Source of the DNA: Ichthyophis bannanicus
Lineage: Eukaryota; Chordata; Amphibia; Gymnophiona; Ichthyophiidae
NCBI GenBank assembly: GCA_033557465.1
Contig: CM066033.1
Location: forward strand, 14,075,080 to 14,139,079
DNA length: 64,000 nucleotides
Reading direction: 5' to 3'
The notes under the pieces were generated by a model. The model was not told the DNA's origin, made no database searches, and saw only the letters and a program-made list of their open reading frames with translations. The translations under genes were made by a program, and so were the position numbers. Shown here in pieces: positions 10,447 through 22,502 of the stretch; the stretch's first letter is position 1, and each line of letters starts with the position of its first letter.

Positions 10447-10752
10447 TTTATTTATTTTATTTATTTATTTATTTATATTCTCTTATATACCGCGCTATTC
10501 TGCATCAGTGCGGTTTACATTGAACAAACTGAAATTACATTGAACAGGGTATTATAACTTGGAGATAACTATTTTACAGGGAACATGGGCTATGGAGGGT
10601 TAAGTGGCTTGCCCAAGACCACAAGGAGCACCTATGGGACTAGAAACCCCAGTCCTTCCGGCCCAAGGTTGCTGTCCTCTAGTGGGATTTGAACCCCCGA
10701 CCTTCCGGCCTGAATTACCTTGCCCCAACCACTAGGCTACTCCTCCACCCCT
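10447..10752 (-). repeat. tRNA-derived CORE-type SINE, minus strand
   Basis: On the minus strand the A-box region (10725-10739, TAGCCTAGTGGTTGG) and B box (10684-10695, GGTTCAAATCCC) are followed by a CORE-like GGTCTTGGGCAAGCCACTTA and an L2-like tail with TAAA repeats at 10447-10475. Same family as 5395-5679. It splits the internal complementary region of DIRS C, so it inserted later. Confidence 0.8.
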
Positions 10753-11382
10753 GGATGAATTGGAAGAAGAAATTTCCTTTCTGGGAATCCTGCTAGACCA
10801 GTCCAGGACCCACCGCTCACTGCATTCTTCAGCAACAGCCTTGGGTCGTCATTCATTTAATACAGCTTTCTGGAAGGACAGGCTGTGATCTCAGTTTCAG
10901 GCTCAGAAGTCAGTTTAGCCTGCCGACGCCCTTTGTACATAGTTGCACTTGTTAGTGCTCACCGTTCCAGGTCCCCTGGGGCATTTTAATGTGTTTTGGT
11001 TGACATGGGGCTTCCTCTGCTTTTACATAAGTATACTGAGGGTGACACCTAGGGGAGCCTCTCTCTATGCCAGAGCCTGTTTGTTGAGGCTTCTGACACT
11101 TTCTCTGTCTCCAACATCTGCTGACAGAGGGACTTAACCCACTTGTCTGGACGGGTCTAGCAGGATTCCAGGAAAGGAAATTACCAGCAAGTGAAATTTC
11201 TCCTTCGTGTTCCCTGCCTTGGTTCCATATCATTGCTACAGAAGGTTCATAAAGCTTTCCACCAGGATACTTTAATTTTCAGAACTTGCAGTATTCCAAT
11301 CATCCCACTTTTATCCAAGTGTTGCTCTTCTGACGTCTTACCTTTCCCTATCAATGAAGTTACTTTTCCATTTTTCTAACAG

Positions 11383-11490
11383 GCAGAAGAGGCTACTGTA
11401 CGGATCCCACAGAAGAGAGCCTGAAAATAGAAGAGGTTCATCTCAGGAACCAGCTGGAGGGAGGAGAAGAGAATACTGACACCAAGATGG
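11383..11490 (+). CDS. Candidate internal exon of the zinc-finger gene
   Basis: A 108-bp open segment is preceded by a pyrimidine tract and CTAACAG (acceptor AG at 11381-11382) and followed by the donor GTGAGC at 11491. It starts with two bases finishing a codon, then encodes RRGYCTDPTEESLKIEEVHL and onward to NTDTKM, and ends with a single G. This is phase 1 at both ends, like linker and KRAB exons of C2H2 zinc-finger genes. The terminal zinc-finger exon at 57214 begins with GT and so completes a Gly codon with that G. The acidic, domain-free peptide suits a linker between an N-terminal effector domain and the fingers. No KRAB, SCAN or BTB exon was found upstream in the window. This is an inference; an RNA read across the junction would decide it. 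Confidence 0.5.
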
Positions 11491-11637
11491 GTGAGCCAAG
11501 AATTCCTTTATGATACAATCCTTGCTATGTGCAGTGGACTACTTCTAAACTTAAGCATAGAGGGTGAATGTTTGGGCATATCATCAGAGAGGTTCCAGTA
11601 AAGACAAAAGTAACTTAAATGCCCTTAAGTATAGAGC
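11491..11637 (+). other. Intron start, no repeat recognised
   Basis: Sequence after the candidate donor up to the hAT end. I see no repeat family or gene. If both exons are real, this is the start of an intron reaching 57213. Confidence 0.4.
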
Positions 11638-13433
11638 AGGCATGTCCAACTTCGAACAGGTCGTGATTTACTTTTTCCGGCCAAAAGTGACGGCGATCTA
11701 CCACCATGAAAATTAAGTTTCAAATTAGTTTCAAATTAAATTTTAACCCAATAAAGTTGGAGGATTCCTCCCCCCCCCCCTATTTTTAATGGACCTTCTG
11801 TCATTTACTTGGATGTGATCAGCTGTTAAGCAAATTAAGCAAAAACAAAACAGAGACAAAGATCCAGTAAGAACTGCGAGGGGAAATGGAAAGTACATTT
11901 TTTCTTAGTTTTATTGAGTAATAACGTTCTTTATCTTTTATTGAGTAATTTGTGTTAAATTTAGGTCGAGTATTGATCCAGGCTGATCTTGCACAATCTT
12001 TAATATTTCGCTCTTACTCATTAGTGAGATGTCTGAGCCTGCATTTCATCCACCAGCTTTTTGAAGTTGAATGAATATTGCGTGAGGGCCAGTCTTAGGG
12101 AATCCTGGAGATGTTCATCTGTCATGTTGGAACGTTGTGTACTCTTTGTCATTTTCAGATGGGGAAAACGCATTCACACAAATAAGTTGAACCGAAACAG
12201 GAGTGTACAGCTTCACTGCATCTTCTCAAGTTGGGAAATTTGTCTCTAGGCACTAGCTTCCAAAACAATTCTTGCTCAGCACAGGTCTTGAGAAAAATGT
12301 CATTTTTAAGGGTTACTATTTCGTTTTCAAGAGATGGCTTGTTGAATGAGTAATTTTTACTGATAGCAGCTGCAGTTTCTTTAATTCCACATCTGCTTTG
12401 AATGGGTATGACAAGTACTCCACAACTGTTCCAATTTTTTGGAAGCCACAGAATCTATTTTCGAATTCCTGGATAACAGAACAGATTTCTGTTCACATAC
12501 TTCTCTGAAAAACAAAATTTGGATATTGTCCCAGATGGGCTTGCGTATTAGGAAAATGATCAAAAGTTTTGTTTTGAAGGTCAGTCATCATTAGCTCAAA
12601 TTTGCTCTTGTAGGATGAAACTGTACTCATCATCTTGCTAATGCATTTGTAATTCAAGGTTCATATCACTTAGTTCGCCTGTAAAGTCAGCGAGAAAGCC
12701 AGATCACATAACCACTCCTCATCTTCCAACTCTGCTTGGTCATCTCCCCTCTCCTTCAAAGAACTTCTTATTTCATTCAGCAAATCACAAAATCTTTGCA
12801 GAAATTTGTGCCTACTTAGCCACCTTACATCTGTGTGCAAAATGATTTCCACTGCCCCTTCATCAAGAGTAAGATTGAAAAGCCGTCTTTGAAGTGATCT
12901 TCCACGAACTTAATTTACAATTTTGAAAGTGATGTCCATGACAGTCCTTGTATTAAGTCTCTTGCTTGCCAAAACTTGCTGGTGAATGATGCAGTGGTAA
13001 GAAAGGAAATCTGGGAAGTCGTCATGCTGTCTACAGAGTTCTATGAAACCGTTAACCTCACCTGTCATTGCTCTTGCTCCATCAGTAGTGATGAAATCAA
13101 GTCTATGCAATGGAAGATTACACTTTGTCACAAAAGAATAGAAAGAACTGAATATTTCCTGACCGGTAGTTCTCCCTTTTAAAGAAATCATTCCAAGTAG
13201 TTCTTCTTTAACACTGAAGTCTTCAAAAACCATTCGGATAAAGACTAGTAACTGGGCTATGGCTTTTATGTCTGTAGATTCATCCAGTTGGAGTGAGAAA
13301 GTAACACAATTTGAAACATCCTCCAACAATTGTTCAGTTGTGTCTCCACACATATTTTCTATTCGCTGCACGACGGTGTTTCTTGACAATTGTACATCTT
13401 GAATAGCAGCTATGATCTCTTTCTCATTTTTAA
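11638..13433 (-). mobile_element. hAT DNA transposon relic
   Basis: The left end on the plus strand begins CAGGCATGTCCAAC (11638), with the hAT-like CAG terminus. The minus strand encodes a hAT transposase relic (about 12000-13430). The right side passes directly into DIRS sequence at about 13432 with no visible terminal repeat, so the 5' end of the hAT has been deleted together with part of the DIRS. Confidence 0.65.
12000..13430 (-). pseudogene. hAT transposase, decayed
   Basis: Reading from 13430 downward: EIIAAIQDVQLSRNTVVQRI, then FSLQLDESTDIKAIAQLLVF (the DEST motif around the first catalytic Asp of Charlie-type hAT), LDFITTDGARAMTG (second Asp region), HCIIHQQVLASK (CxxH), then after a stop at 12910 and a frame change HTDVRWLSRHKFLQRFCDLL (12852-12780). 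Further down, traces of the C-terminal dimerisation region occur near 12380-12560. This is the type seen in ZBED- and GTF2IRD2-like hAT proteins. There are several stops and frameshifts, so it is not functional. Confidence 0.75.
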
Positions 13434-16100
13434 GACTGCACAAACGATGGGGGGATTGGTCTTGCCAGTTCGAGGGCATACCCCTCTCAAACCACCTCCA
13501 GAACCCATTGATTGGAAGTGACCCAATCCAAGCAGAGAAAAATTTGTCGCAGGCGCCCCCCCTCCACCAGCCGGCCCGGGGCCCCCTCACTTCATTGTGG
13601 CTTCCTAGGACCCGAGGTGGAGGAAGAGACCCCAAATCCCTTTCCTGCCCCCTGAAGCCTCTGGAAATTCTGTCCTTTCACGGGAAAGTGTCCCCTCTGG
13701 AAGGGTGTAGCGCGAGCTGACCGAAACTTACGAAAGTTACACGGCTGAGACAGTGCAGGCGTGGGGATGTGACTCTGTTGGGGTCTATCCTCTGGGAGCC
13801 TGCCTCTTTAGATTCTCCCAGCTCTTTAACCAATTTGTCCAGGTCCTTCCCAAACAAAAGCTTTCCCTTGAAGGCGAGCTTGCTGAGTCGAGCCTTAGAG
13901 GAAACATCTGCCGCCCAGTTGCGGAGCCACAGATAGCGACAGGCGGCCACCACCGAAGCCATATTCTTCGCCAGACTCCTGATAAGCAGGGAGGTCACTC
14001 GGCAGCTGGAGCTGCTGAGACCATCGAAGGCAAGCCCTGGCCACCCAAGCCCTGCACACGAATGCCTGGAGAGCCAGGGCATTGATGTCAAAGGCTTGTT
14101 TAATAACGTGTCTAGCTTCCTGTCCTGGGCATCCATAAGGGCCGCACTACCTCAACAGGGATGGTTGTCTTCTTGGTAACTGCTGACATGGCCACGTCCA
14201 CCCTAGGGACCGAAGTAAATCTTTCTCGTGTTCCGAAAGGGATATAATTGCGACATGGACCGCACTCCCCTTAAGCCAGACTCCGGCTGGTCCCACTCCT
14301 CCTCGATCATCTGATGAACCACTCGGTGAACTGGGAAGACTTTTTGGGATTTCCTAACTGCCTGAATAAATGGATACTCCAATGCCTCCTCCTCTGCTGG
14401 GACGCCTGCGGAAATTTGAGGATCTTCAAGGACTCACTGATTAACGCCGACAACTATTCTCGGCGGAACACCCGAACAATCCTGGCCTGTTTCTCCTCCG
14501 GAATCTCACCCTCTTTGAGCTCCTCCTCGTCCTCCCCCCTTTCCCGGTCTGAGTGCTCCTCCTCATGAGCCTCCAACCAAGGGGAGTGTAAAGCCAACTC
14601 ACTCACCAGCCTAGTCCGTTTCAGAGACACCTCTGCATCTTCCGGCTCCTTGTGGTCAGTTCCCCTTTTTGCCGCACCCTCCTGCTCTGGCTCCTGATCT
14701 AGTACGCTCTGTTGCTTCAGACAAAACCGTCTGTGCAGCAATAAAACAAACTCTGGGAAAAAAACCACCCCAGTGTCTCCCCCCTTCCACTCCCTTCGAA
14801 GTGGAGGGCCTGGGCTGCGGCAGAGGGAGAGCAGGATGATCTGACAGAGAAGGTGGCGGTGACCCAGACTCAACCATTGTGACCCCAGTCCCGCCGACTC
14901 CTGGGAGAGGGCTAAAGGGGGTTCCTAGTCTATACCTGCTTGGATACCCCTGGCCAAGGACGGCCGCTTCCAGTACGCAGCCTCTGCACACTGCTGTCTC
15001 TGACATTCCTCCCCACGGACACCGGGGGACACCAAACACTGCGGCCTCATTGGCATGGGTTCTGGACTGCTCTGAGCCAACAGAATGCCAATGCACAGTC
15101 CTCCAGGAGTCTGCTGCCAAACCCTTGTTTCTGGACCATGTTTTTTTTTTTACCTCTAACACAATCGAGAAATAATGGATCACCGGACAACAAGGACTAT
15201 AAGCATCCCACTCCCCCAATTAATGGGATTTCCGTGCCAACCAGCCCCAAAAGCAAGATATGGAAGGACAGACTAGATAGGCCATGTGGTCTTTTTCTGT
15301 CATCATATTTCTATGTTTCTATATTTCTTGAGACTCTGTTAAGAATGGGCCTCCAGCAGCAAAAAAAACGTGTGAAAAAAGAGCACGAACGCAACAGGCC
15401 TACCTCTTCCGACGCTGATCTTCCCTTTCCTCTGCCTCTCGACGCGGTAGCCCTGTGCTAACATTTAGCTGGCGACCCGGTCTTTCTACTTTTCCAGGCA
15501 ATCTGCCGCCATGACTCTCTGCTCACTGTTTCTTTCCTTGTGGCTTCTTAAGCAAGACTTCCCTGGCGATGCTGCTCTGCCGGCGTGCTTTCCCCAATAG
15601 CCAAGAGGGCTTCAGCACCGCAGGCCAGAACGGAAACATCATGCAGCCCCTGGGCAGTTAAATATAAACTGCAAGATGGCTCCTCACCCTAGCATAGATC
15701 GGGAACCGCCATGCACTGACAAACTCCCAAGAATCCTCCTCTTGCTCTGCCGGAACGTGTTAAGACAGGTCAAAAGAGAAAGGAGTGGGAAGGGGGTCCC
15801 TCTCCCACTCCTTGCTCACACACCTGCCTGCCTGTCTAAAAGGAGACCCACGATCAAAATAATTAAAGAAACTAAAGGAACTTATCTTTCTAAATGTCTC
15901 TCCAGTAAGCCTAATCTCCTGGCTTACTGCTCCCTAACTGCTTGGAGAACTGAGTATAACTGGGAGCTTGGTGGGAGGTGCCAGTGGTATAGATTCTCCA
16001 GTGTCATCAAAAGGATGACGTACTCAGTCCCCTCCAAGGCTAAGCAGGAACTAGGAGCCACCCAGAGAAAATGGTCTGGACTGGAGGGACGCTTAGAGAA
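13432..16100 (-). mobile_element. Partial minus-strand DIRS (gag half and terminal repeat), duplicate of 24080-26690
   Basis: This segment matches 24080-26690 over its whole length with scattered substitutions and short indels. It includes gag relics (13678-15220), a CR1-like tail inside (about 15150-15340) and the terminal repeat (15935-16095). The left boundary is a junction with hAT sequence. Copy 2 continues leftward into reverse transcriptase and recombinase, so this copy is truncated. On the right both copies enter the same CR1 sequence, which marks a segmental duplication rather than two insertions. Confidence 0.75.
13678..15220 (-). pseudogene. DIRS gag relic (copy 1)
   Basis: Minus-strand fragments include an acidic region (SDRERGEDEEELKEGEIPEE, about 14500-14570) and, nearer 13700-14140, TSMPWLSRHSCAGLGWPGLA and FGKDLDKLVKELGESK. 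The same fragments occur in the same order at 24146-25510. Frames are broken several times. DIRS gag proteins are poorly conserved, so the call rests on synteny with the copy that has the full DIRS gene order. Confidence 0.6.
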
Positions 16101-16247
16101 TGAGAGGTGAGATTATGATTGTTCCTCCTTCTATCCGAAAAAAAAAATTCTCTGAGATAATCAATCATTGGGACATTGTGATACGGGGTACAAAATTATA
16201 TCATAATGACAGAGCGCAGCCCCCTCCACCCATTTTAATCTACTCTG
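16085..16247 (+). repeat. CR1 fragment, duplicate of 39411-39545
   Basis: The text after the DIRS terminal repeat (GATTGTTCCTCCTTCTATCC ... CATAATGACAGAGCGCA) matches 39426-39545, where it leads into a CR1 endonuclease frame. It is cut off by the assembly gap. Confidence 0.7.
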
Positions 16248-16747
16248 NNNNNNNNNNNNNNNNNNNNNNNNNNNNNNNNNNNNNNNNNNNNNNNNNNNNN
16301 NNNNNNNNNNNNNNNNNNNNNNNNNNNNNNNNNNNNNNNNNNNNNNNNNNNNNNNNNNNNNNNNNNNNNNNNNNNNNNNNNNNNNNNNNNNNNNNNNNNN
16401 NNNNNNNNNNNNNNNNNNNNNNNNNNNNNNNNNNNNNNNNNNNNNNNNNNNNNNNNNNNNNNNNNNNNNNNNNNNNNNNNNNNNNNNNNNNNNNNNNNNN
16501 NNNNNNNNNNNNNNNNNNNNNNNNNNNNNNNNNNNNNNNNNNNNNNNNNNNNNNNNNNNNNNNNNNNNNNNNNNNNNNNNNNNNNNNNNNNNNNNNNNNN
16601 NNNNNNNNNNNNNNNNNNNNNNNNNNNNNNNNNNNNNNNNNNNNNNNNNNNNNNNNNNNNNNNNNNNNNNNNNNNNNNNNNNNNNNNNNNNNNNNNNNNN
16701 NNNNNNNNNNNNNNNNNNNNNNNNNNNNNNNNNNNNNNNNNNNNNNN
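16248..16747. other. Assembly gap, exactly 500 N
   Basis: 500 consecutive N. The round number suggests a placeholder, so the true distance is unknown. Different repeats flank it (CR1 on the left, RTE on the right). Confidence 0.98.
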
Positions 16748-18600
16748 CTGGAGCTGACTATGGTACAGATCACCATCTACTAGTATGCAAACACAAGCTA
16801 AAGTTGAAAAAGGTCAAGCCACTTATGAAAGTAGCAAAATATGACCTTGAGAATATACCACTGGAATTTAAAGACTGCAAAATCGATTTTCTGCTTTAGA
16901 TACAAATGACAGAGCTCCAGAAGACTTATGGGAAGACATCAATAAGGCTGTGTTTGGAAGAAAGTGAGAAGTCTCTACAAAAGGTGAAAAAGCAAAAACG
17001 GTCAAAATGGATGACTGATGAAACTCTGAAAATTGCCCGGAAACGAAGAGAAACTAAAGTCAAAGGAGAAAGAAAGGCAGTCACAGAATTCAGAGATCTT
17101 CAATTTACAGAAAGACCGACAAGGAGAAGTACTCACAATGACACATGACAGGAAATAGAAGCAGAAACTATTATAGGAAGAACAAGATCGGCTTTCCCCA
17201 TAGAAGTATTACAGCAATCTGATAAAGCCTGTTACCATACTTACAGAGGAAATTTGGAAGAAATATCATGGCCAACTGACTGAACAGATCTTAGTTTAAT
17301 ACCAACACTACGAAAAAGGTGATTCCACTGACTGTAGAAAAAACAGTACATCGCACAATCCGCTCTGATCCCACAGTGCCAGCCAGATTCGACTTGAAGA
17401 TTATTCCAACAGAGACGACATCATTCCTGGAACGAGAAATACCTGAAGTGCAAGTAGTTTTTCAGGAATTGGCGATGCATGAGAGACATCATCATGGATG
17501 TAAGATGGGATCCTTGAAAAGACTAAAGAATACCAAAAGGATATCTATGTGTACTTTACAGCAAGGCGTTGGACTGTGATACGACCATGATAAACTCTGG
17601 GCCCCACTTTCAAGAAGCATAGTTCCACGAGAAAACCTGATTGTTCCTCTTGCGCAACTTTTACAGTGATCCAGAAGCACAGTTCAAACGGAACAAGGAG
17701 AAACAGAATGATTTAAAATCAGCAAAAGTGTAAAGGGGGCCTACTTTCCCCCACCTGGTTAATTTATTTGCCGCACAAATTCATCATAAAAGCAGGATTG
17801 TATGAAAACAAAGAGAGGTGTTTCAGATTGGTGGAAGACTTCATCAACAACCTTCACTATTCTGATGATACCACAATTACTGGCTGAAAATGGAGAACGA
17901 TTTGAAACATTTGCTTCTCCAGATCAAGGAACCGTCTTAAAAATGGGCCTGCACCTTAAGGTAAAGAAGCCCAAAATCATGAAATAATGAACAACTGTAA
18001 CCTACTTGGATCACTTATCAATAAAGAAGCAACAAGCAGTCAAGAAATCTGACGCCACATTGCTCTTGGTAGAATGGCTATGTTAGGACATTAGACAAAA
18101 TTCCTCAAGAGCAGAGATTTTCCGCTCTCGTCCATACACAAATTCAACTTGTTCAAGCTATGGCTTTTTAATAATGTTATTATGGATTCGAAAGTTGGAC
18201 AGTGAAAAAGACAAGACAGGAAGAAAATTAATGCCTTTGAATTATGGTGCTGGTCACAACTACTGTGGTGATACCATGGATTGCCCGAAGAACAAATCAG
18301 TCAATACTAGAGATCAAACCTAAGCTTTCTTTAGAAGCTTCAGATGACAAGCTTTTGACTTTCATACTTTGGACATATCATGCGAAGAGAGAGATCATAT
18401 TAGAGAAAGACAATCCTGCTTGGCATAGTAGAAGGTCAAATCAAAAAAGTAAGGCCAGCAATGAGAAGGATCAATACCATACAGCAGCTATGGGTGCCAT
18501 TCTGTCAACAGTTGGAGCCTCCTGACTGAAGACCGAACACAGTTTAGAACAACTATTCCATAGGGTCACCATGATTCAGACAGTTGTAACAATAACAACA
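16748..18600 (+). pseudogene. RTE-type LINE relic
   Basis: Translated pieces follow the order of RTE/BovB-type ORF2: GADYGTDHHLLVCKHKLKLK (end of the endonuclease, with SDH-like DHH), KQKRSKWMTDETLKIARKRR (linker), a decayed palm, then a C-terminal part including ITNQSILEI-like sequence near 18290, FILWTYHAKREIIL (18360-18400; relatives have YFGHIMRR here) and the final IEGQIKKVRPAMRRI-like stretch. It ends in AATAACAACAGAA. Stops are frequent throughout. The 5' part lies in or beyond the gap. Confidence 0.65.
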
Positions 18601-18719
18601 GAACCGATAACCAGATTAATATGAATAAATATGGACATCTCTAATGCTGTATGTAATGCTAGAAGTCTTAAAAAAAAGATGCGAGAGTTAGCATATATAA
18701 CACTAAAGGAGTAATTAGA

Positions 18720-18900
18720 GCTCACTTACCTGCTAATTAGCGTTTCCTGAAGGACCTCCAGTCCAGTCCCTTTCTTCTGTGTTGTGCTCCCCTTTCAGCA
18801 GCTTTGAGAGCGAGTAAGTCATCCTTTTGATGTCACTGTAGTATATATACCATTGGCACCTCCCACCAACTCCAGTATCCTATTGACAAAGCAAACGTCA
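18720..18900 (-). repeat. DIRS right terminal repeat
   Basis: The complement reads GTTGGTGGGAGGTGCCAATG ... GACTGGACTGGAGGTCC ... AGCAGGTAAGTGAGC. It is inverted relative to 26540-26690. Its outer edge carries a consensus splice donor (CAG/GTAAGT). Next to it, CCACCAACTCCAGTAT (18872-18887) is repeated inverted at 18908-18923. Confidence 0.7.
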
Positions 18901-18939
18901 ATCGTATACTGGAGTTGGTGGTATGGTTTGAAACACTCC

Positions 18940-20505
18940 TTCACAGTTTTCATAGATGCGCTTCCCTAAGAGGGATTGAGCAAATCATAACAGGCCTTCA
19001 TTCTAACTTTTTTCATTGGAATATATCCTATGCAGCTGCGTTTGAATAGCGTACACCACACAATAATTTTCAATACTTGAGACCAAATAGGCTTAAACTC
19101 CACAGTAACATAAATTGGTTCCATCCTAACCTAAATAATCGAAACGCAAAATTTAAGAATTGGGAATCAAAAACTCAACCACATATAAACAAGAAATTGG
19201 ATTACCACAAGGTTCAGCGCTGTTCAGCCCTACTTTTCAATATTTACATAAAACCAGTCCTGCAACATTTTTCAAAAAATTTGGAGTAAAATATCAATCT
19301 ATACGCAGACCGATATTATGATGTATATTCCATTTCACGACACCCAACCTACCGCTACAACTCCTATCGGACTGCTATAATGTACTCAACAACCTTGGCT
19401 AAAAGCACAAAACCTCCACATACAGCAACACTAAACTGAAGTTCTAATCCGTGCACCAAGGAACAAATCCTATATCTCCCCCCCCCCCAACACACATAAG
19501 ACTTTTCAAAACCAGAAATTAAAATAAAAAACGAAATGAAGCATATCTAGGCTTTATACTAGACACCCCCTTACGATGGAAACACACATTAGGCAATACC
19601 ATAAAGAAAATTTATTTCAAACTGCAAGACCCCCAAACAACTTCGTCCGCTAGTATTTACACAAGACTTTCTTCAACATAATCCAGGCCACCATACCTCC
19701 ACATTTTGACTTTGCCAATCTAATCTTAATAGGCACATATCAACCAAACAAAACATCAAACGATTGCAATTAGCGCAAAAAACGCAGCGGCCAGAATCAT
19801 ATTGAAAATTAACTCACTCCCAACACACTATCACAAATGACTAGCCTCCCTCCATTGGCTACCAATTCAAAGCAATAATCTACAAAACAATTAAATAACT
19901 TCATTCAAGGCCTTATCTCATATGGCCCCGACTATGGCTATGGTAACTTAATACACAAAAGAACCATCTAAGCCTACACACAGAAAAGGACAATTGAACA
20001 GATTCAAGATCCCGAAATATTATACAAGAGCCCCATAAATCAACAAATAACACAGCCATTTCACACATAGCCCCAACTATCTGGAATTCCCTCCATAGGA
20101 GCTACGAACACGAACGGAGATCATGGAACTCCGCAAAAAATTGAAAACTTACCTGTTCACCAAACACTATAACATAGATAACTCATCACCTGCTTTAGAC
20201 AAAGGGTAAACAGGTATCTGTCTGCCTCAAGCAAAAACCCTTTACCCCACACAGATAGCACACACTCATGATGACCTCACAGCTTATGTCCTTTCACTTC
20301 CATGTATATATATACATATATAAAATTGTTATAGTTTATTCAGTTCTGTATTATCTCACATTGTTTAAACTGTATATTCCATATATAATATGACGTTCCC
20401 TGTAAAACAACTTGCTTTGTTAATTATTGTTCACTGTGAACCGCAACTGAACTTTGGAAGATGCGGTATATAAATGTGTATAAAAAAAATAAATAAACGT
20501 AATGG
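18940..20505 (+). mobile_element. L2-group LINE relic, inserted in the DIRS
   Basis: Decayed coding pieces include VQRCSALLFNIYIKPVLQHF (19215-19275; compare the PQGSxLSPxLFNIY motif), then YQSIYADRYYDVYS-like sequence in place of YADD, and LASLHWLPI-like text near 19850. The 3' end reads GAACCGCAACTGAACTTTGG ... GCGGTATATAAATG followed by A-rich tail (20440-20505), as in L2 copies. Many stops are present. Confidence 0.65.
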
Positions 20506-20836
20506 AGAGACAATGAAACAGAGTAAAACTAAAACTCCACTAACTATAACTAACTGGAAAAATTGTAAACCATTCTTAACCTTTCTCCTATCACTATTCA
20601 TACTACCTCGCCCTTAACCCCAGGAGGATTTCCCCACCTCCCCGAAGAAGAGGAGGCGGCTTACCTGAATCATAATTTTCCCCCCAAAAGTCCTCCGGAC
20701 AGGGGGCACCCACTGGTCCATTCTGCCGCTCTGAGTCCACCCTCTCAGCGATGAGTCTAATGAAAGAGAATTAACATATTGCATATAACCTCTTTGGGCC
20801 GAGACGCCACTTCGCAGAAACCTGGGTGGGATCAAG

Positions 20837-20935
20837 GACTGGACTGGAGTTCCACCAGGAACGCTTAATTAGCAGGTAAGCTGTAATTACTCCTTCCTAA
20901 GCGTCCCTCCAGTCCAGTCCCTTTTCTCTGGGATG
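20837..20935. repeat. DIRS internal complementary region
   Basis: Contains GACTGGACTGGAGTTCCACC ... AGCAGGTAAGC joined to CCTAAGCGTCCCTCCAGTCC, that is, both outer ends of the element fused. DIRS elements carry such a region as a template for the circular intermediate. Confidence 0.65.
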
Positions 20936-21083
20936 TAACAGAGCATTTCAAGAATGGGAGGGACCTGCGATACCGGACCGAAGAGTCGCTCCCCTAACCT
21001 CAGCATCTCCGGCTGCCTGACCATCTAAGCGAAAGTACTTGGTGAATGTATGCAGTAGGCCCATGTAGCCACCCTACAGATGT

Positions 21084-22019
21084 CTAGCAGTGGAACCAGA
21101 CTGAATTCCACCGACGAGGGAATGAGCCCTGAATTCCGCCGACGAGGGAATGAGCCCGCATAGAATGAGCCCTGAAAACCCCCGGCATGGTGGTTCTTTT
21201 TAGAATGTACACCGAAGCGATGGCTTCCTTAATCCATCTGGAAATTGAAGCCTTGGCTGCCGCCTCATCTTTCTGTGGTCCCCCAAACAAGACACACAAA
21301 CAAACTGATCTACGACAAGCTACCATCCTGTCAATCTAGTGCTGCAGGACCCTGCATACATCCAGTCGGTGAAAACGAGCATCCATTGTCCTGAGCTACT
21401 CCTTTGAGTAGGCCGGAAGAGAAACCGGTTGATTCAAATGAAAGGGGGAGACTACTTTGGGCAAAAAGGAAGGTACCGTCCGCAGGACCACCTTTTCCTT
21501 GAAAAAGCTCATGAATGGAGGCCGACATGAAAGTGCCCGGCGTTCTGAAATACGTCTAGTTGAACAGATCGCGACCAAAAACGCTGTTTTGAGGGTCAAG
21601 TCCTTCAGGGAGGCTCGCCCTATCAGCTCGAAGGGATCTCCAGCTAGCCCATTAAGCACGAGATTGAGGTCACAAGTAGGAAGTGAGGATCCTTGCTGAG
21701 GCCGTAAACCTCTCACCACTTTAAGGACCTGCCCGATGTCTGGGTGTACCCCTAGTGACTTACCTTGAACCTTACCCCGGTAACAGGCAATAGCTGCTAG
21801 CTGCACTCTTAAGGAACTGGCAGCCAGGCCTTTCTGAAACCCGGCCTGTAAGTCCAAGACGTCTGCACAGAGACCACCATAGGCCTCTTTTCCCGGACCA
21901 CACACCACCCTCAAAGATGCCCAGACTCTCACATAAGAGACGGCTAAGGGGAGATATGATAGAAGTCTATAAATTAATGAACAGAGTGGAATGGGTAAAC
22001 GTAGATTGATTGTTTTCAT
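21084..22019 (-). pseudogene. DIRS tyrosine recombinase relic, split by CR1
   Basis: Minus-strand pieces: GVHPDIGQVLKVVRGLRPQQ, then LVAICSTRRISERRALSC (catalytic Arg region), VVLRTVPSFLPKVVSPFHLN, then after frame changes ASISRWIKEAIASVYIL and GVFRAHSMRAHSLVGG (H-x-x-R kept as HSMR) at 21180-21260. The C-terminal Tyr segment is not clear. A CR1 3' end interrupts the gene from 21905. Confidence 0.7.
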
Positions 22020-22305
22020 TATCAGAATACAGAAAGACTAGGGGACATGCAATGAAGCTACAGGGTAAACTATTTAAGACAAATAAAAGAAAATAATAAG
22101 TTCCTGGAGGAAAGGTCCATAAACCATTATTAAAAGGGGACCCAGGATATCAATACTTAACTAGAATACAAGCATTGTGGAACCTGTGTCTTTTGGGGAA
22201 ACTGCTAGGTAGTATGACCTAGATTGGCCACTGTTGGAAACAGATTCTGGGCTTGATGGACTTTGGTCTGACCCAGTGTGGCATATCTAATTTTCTTATG
22301 AGAGA
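21905..22305 (+). repeat. CR1 3' fragment inserted in DIRS
   Basis: Plus strand. It encodes LRGDMIEVYKLMNRVEWVN-like sequence at the start (about 21940) and ends in GACTTTGGTCTGACCCAGTG (22260-22279), the CR1-type 3' end also seen at 44700-44752. Confidence 0.75.
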
Positions 22306-22502
22306 CAGGTCGAACGCATCTGCACATTTAGTAAGGTTGTGATCATCATCCTGGAGTACCCACGCTTTTGCTGCTTTGCCCTTTCAAGAGCCAAGCCGTA
22401 AGCGAGAAGCGACCCACCTGCGGCATCCGGACTGGACCCTGAATTAGGAGGTTGTCTCTCACCAGATGTCACCATGGGCAATCGGCCAGTAGCCTCACGA
22501 GG

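Larger units (their letters stand above)
6991..11190 (+). mobile_element. Decayed plus-strand DIRS element (C)
   Basis: In order on the plus strand there are relics of gag (about 7030-7700), reverse transcriptase (7880-8320), RNase H (8540-8951), the methyltransferase-like domain (8960-9213), tyrosine recombinase (9400-10330) and an internal complementary region. That region is split by a SINE: GGACTGGTCCAGCAGG at about 10431 and its inverse CCTGCTAGACCAGTCC at about 10782. This gene order, without LTRs or integrase, is diagnostic of DIRS retrotransposons. Many stops and frameshifts show it is inactive. The right end near 11150-11190 lies about 190 bp before a candidate host exon. Confidence 0.75.

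Noticed and set aside
1..11382. Search for a KRAB, SCAN or BTB exon upstream of the candidate linker exon
   Set aside because: No matching motif was seen; such an exon probably lies outside the window.
14656..15219. Minus-strand 187-codon frame as a separate gene
   Set aside because: It is one of several frames of the decayed DIRS gag region and includes the embedded CR1-like tail.
16100..16783. Open frames spanning the N run on both strands
   Set aside because: Produced by the 500 unknown bases.
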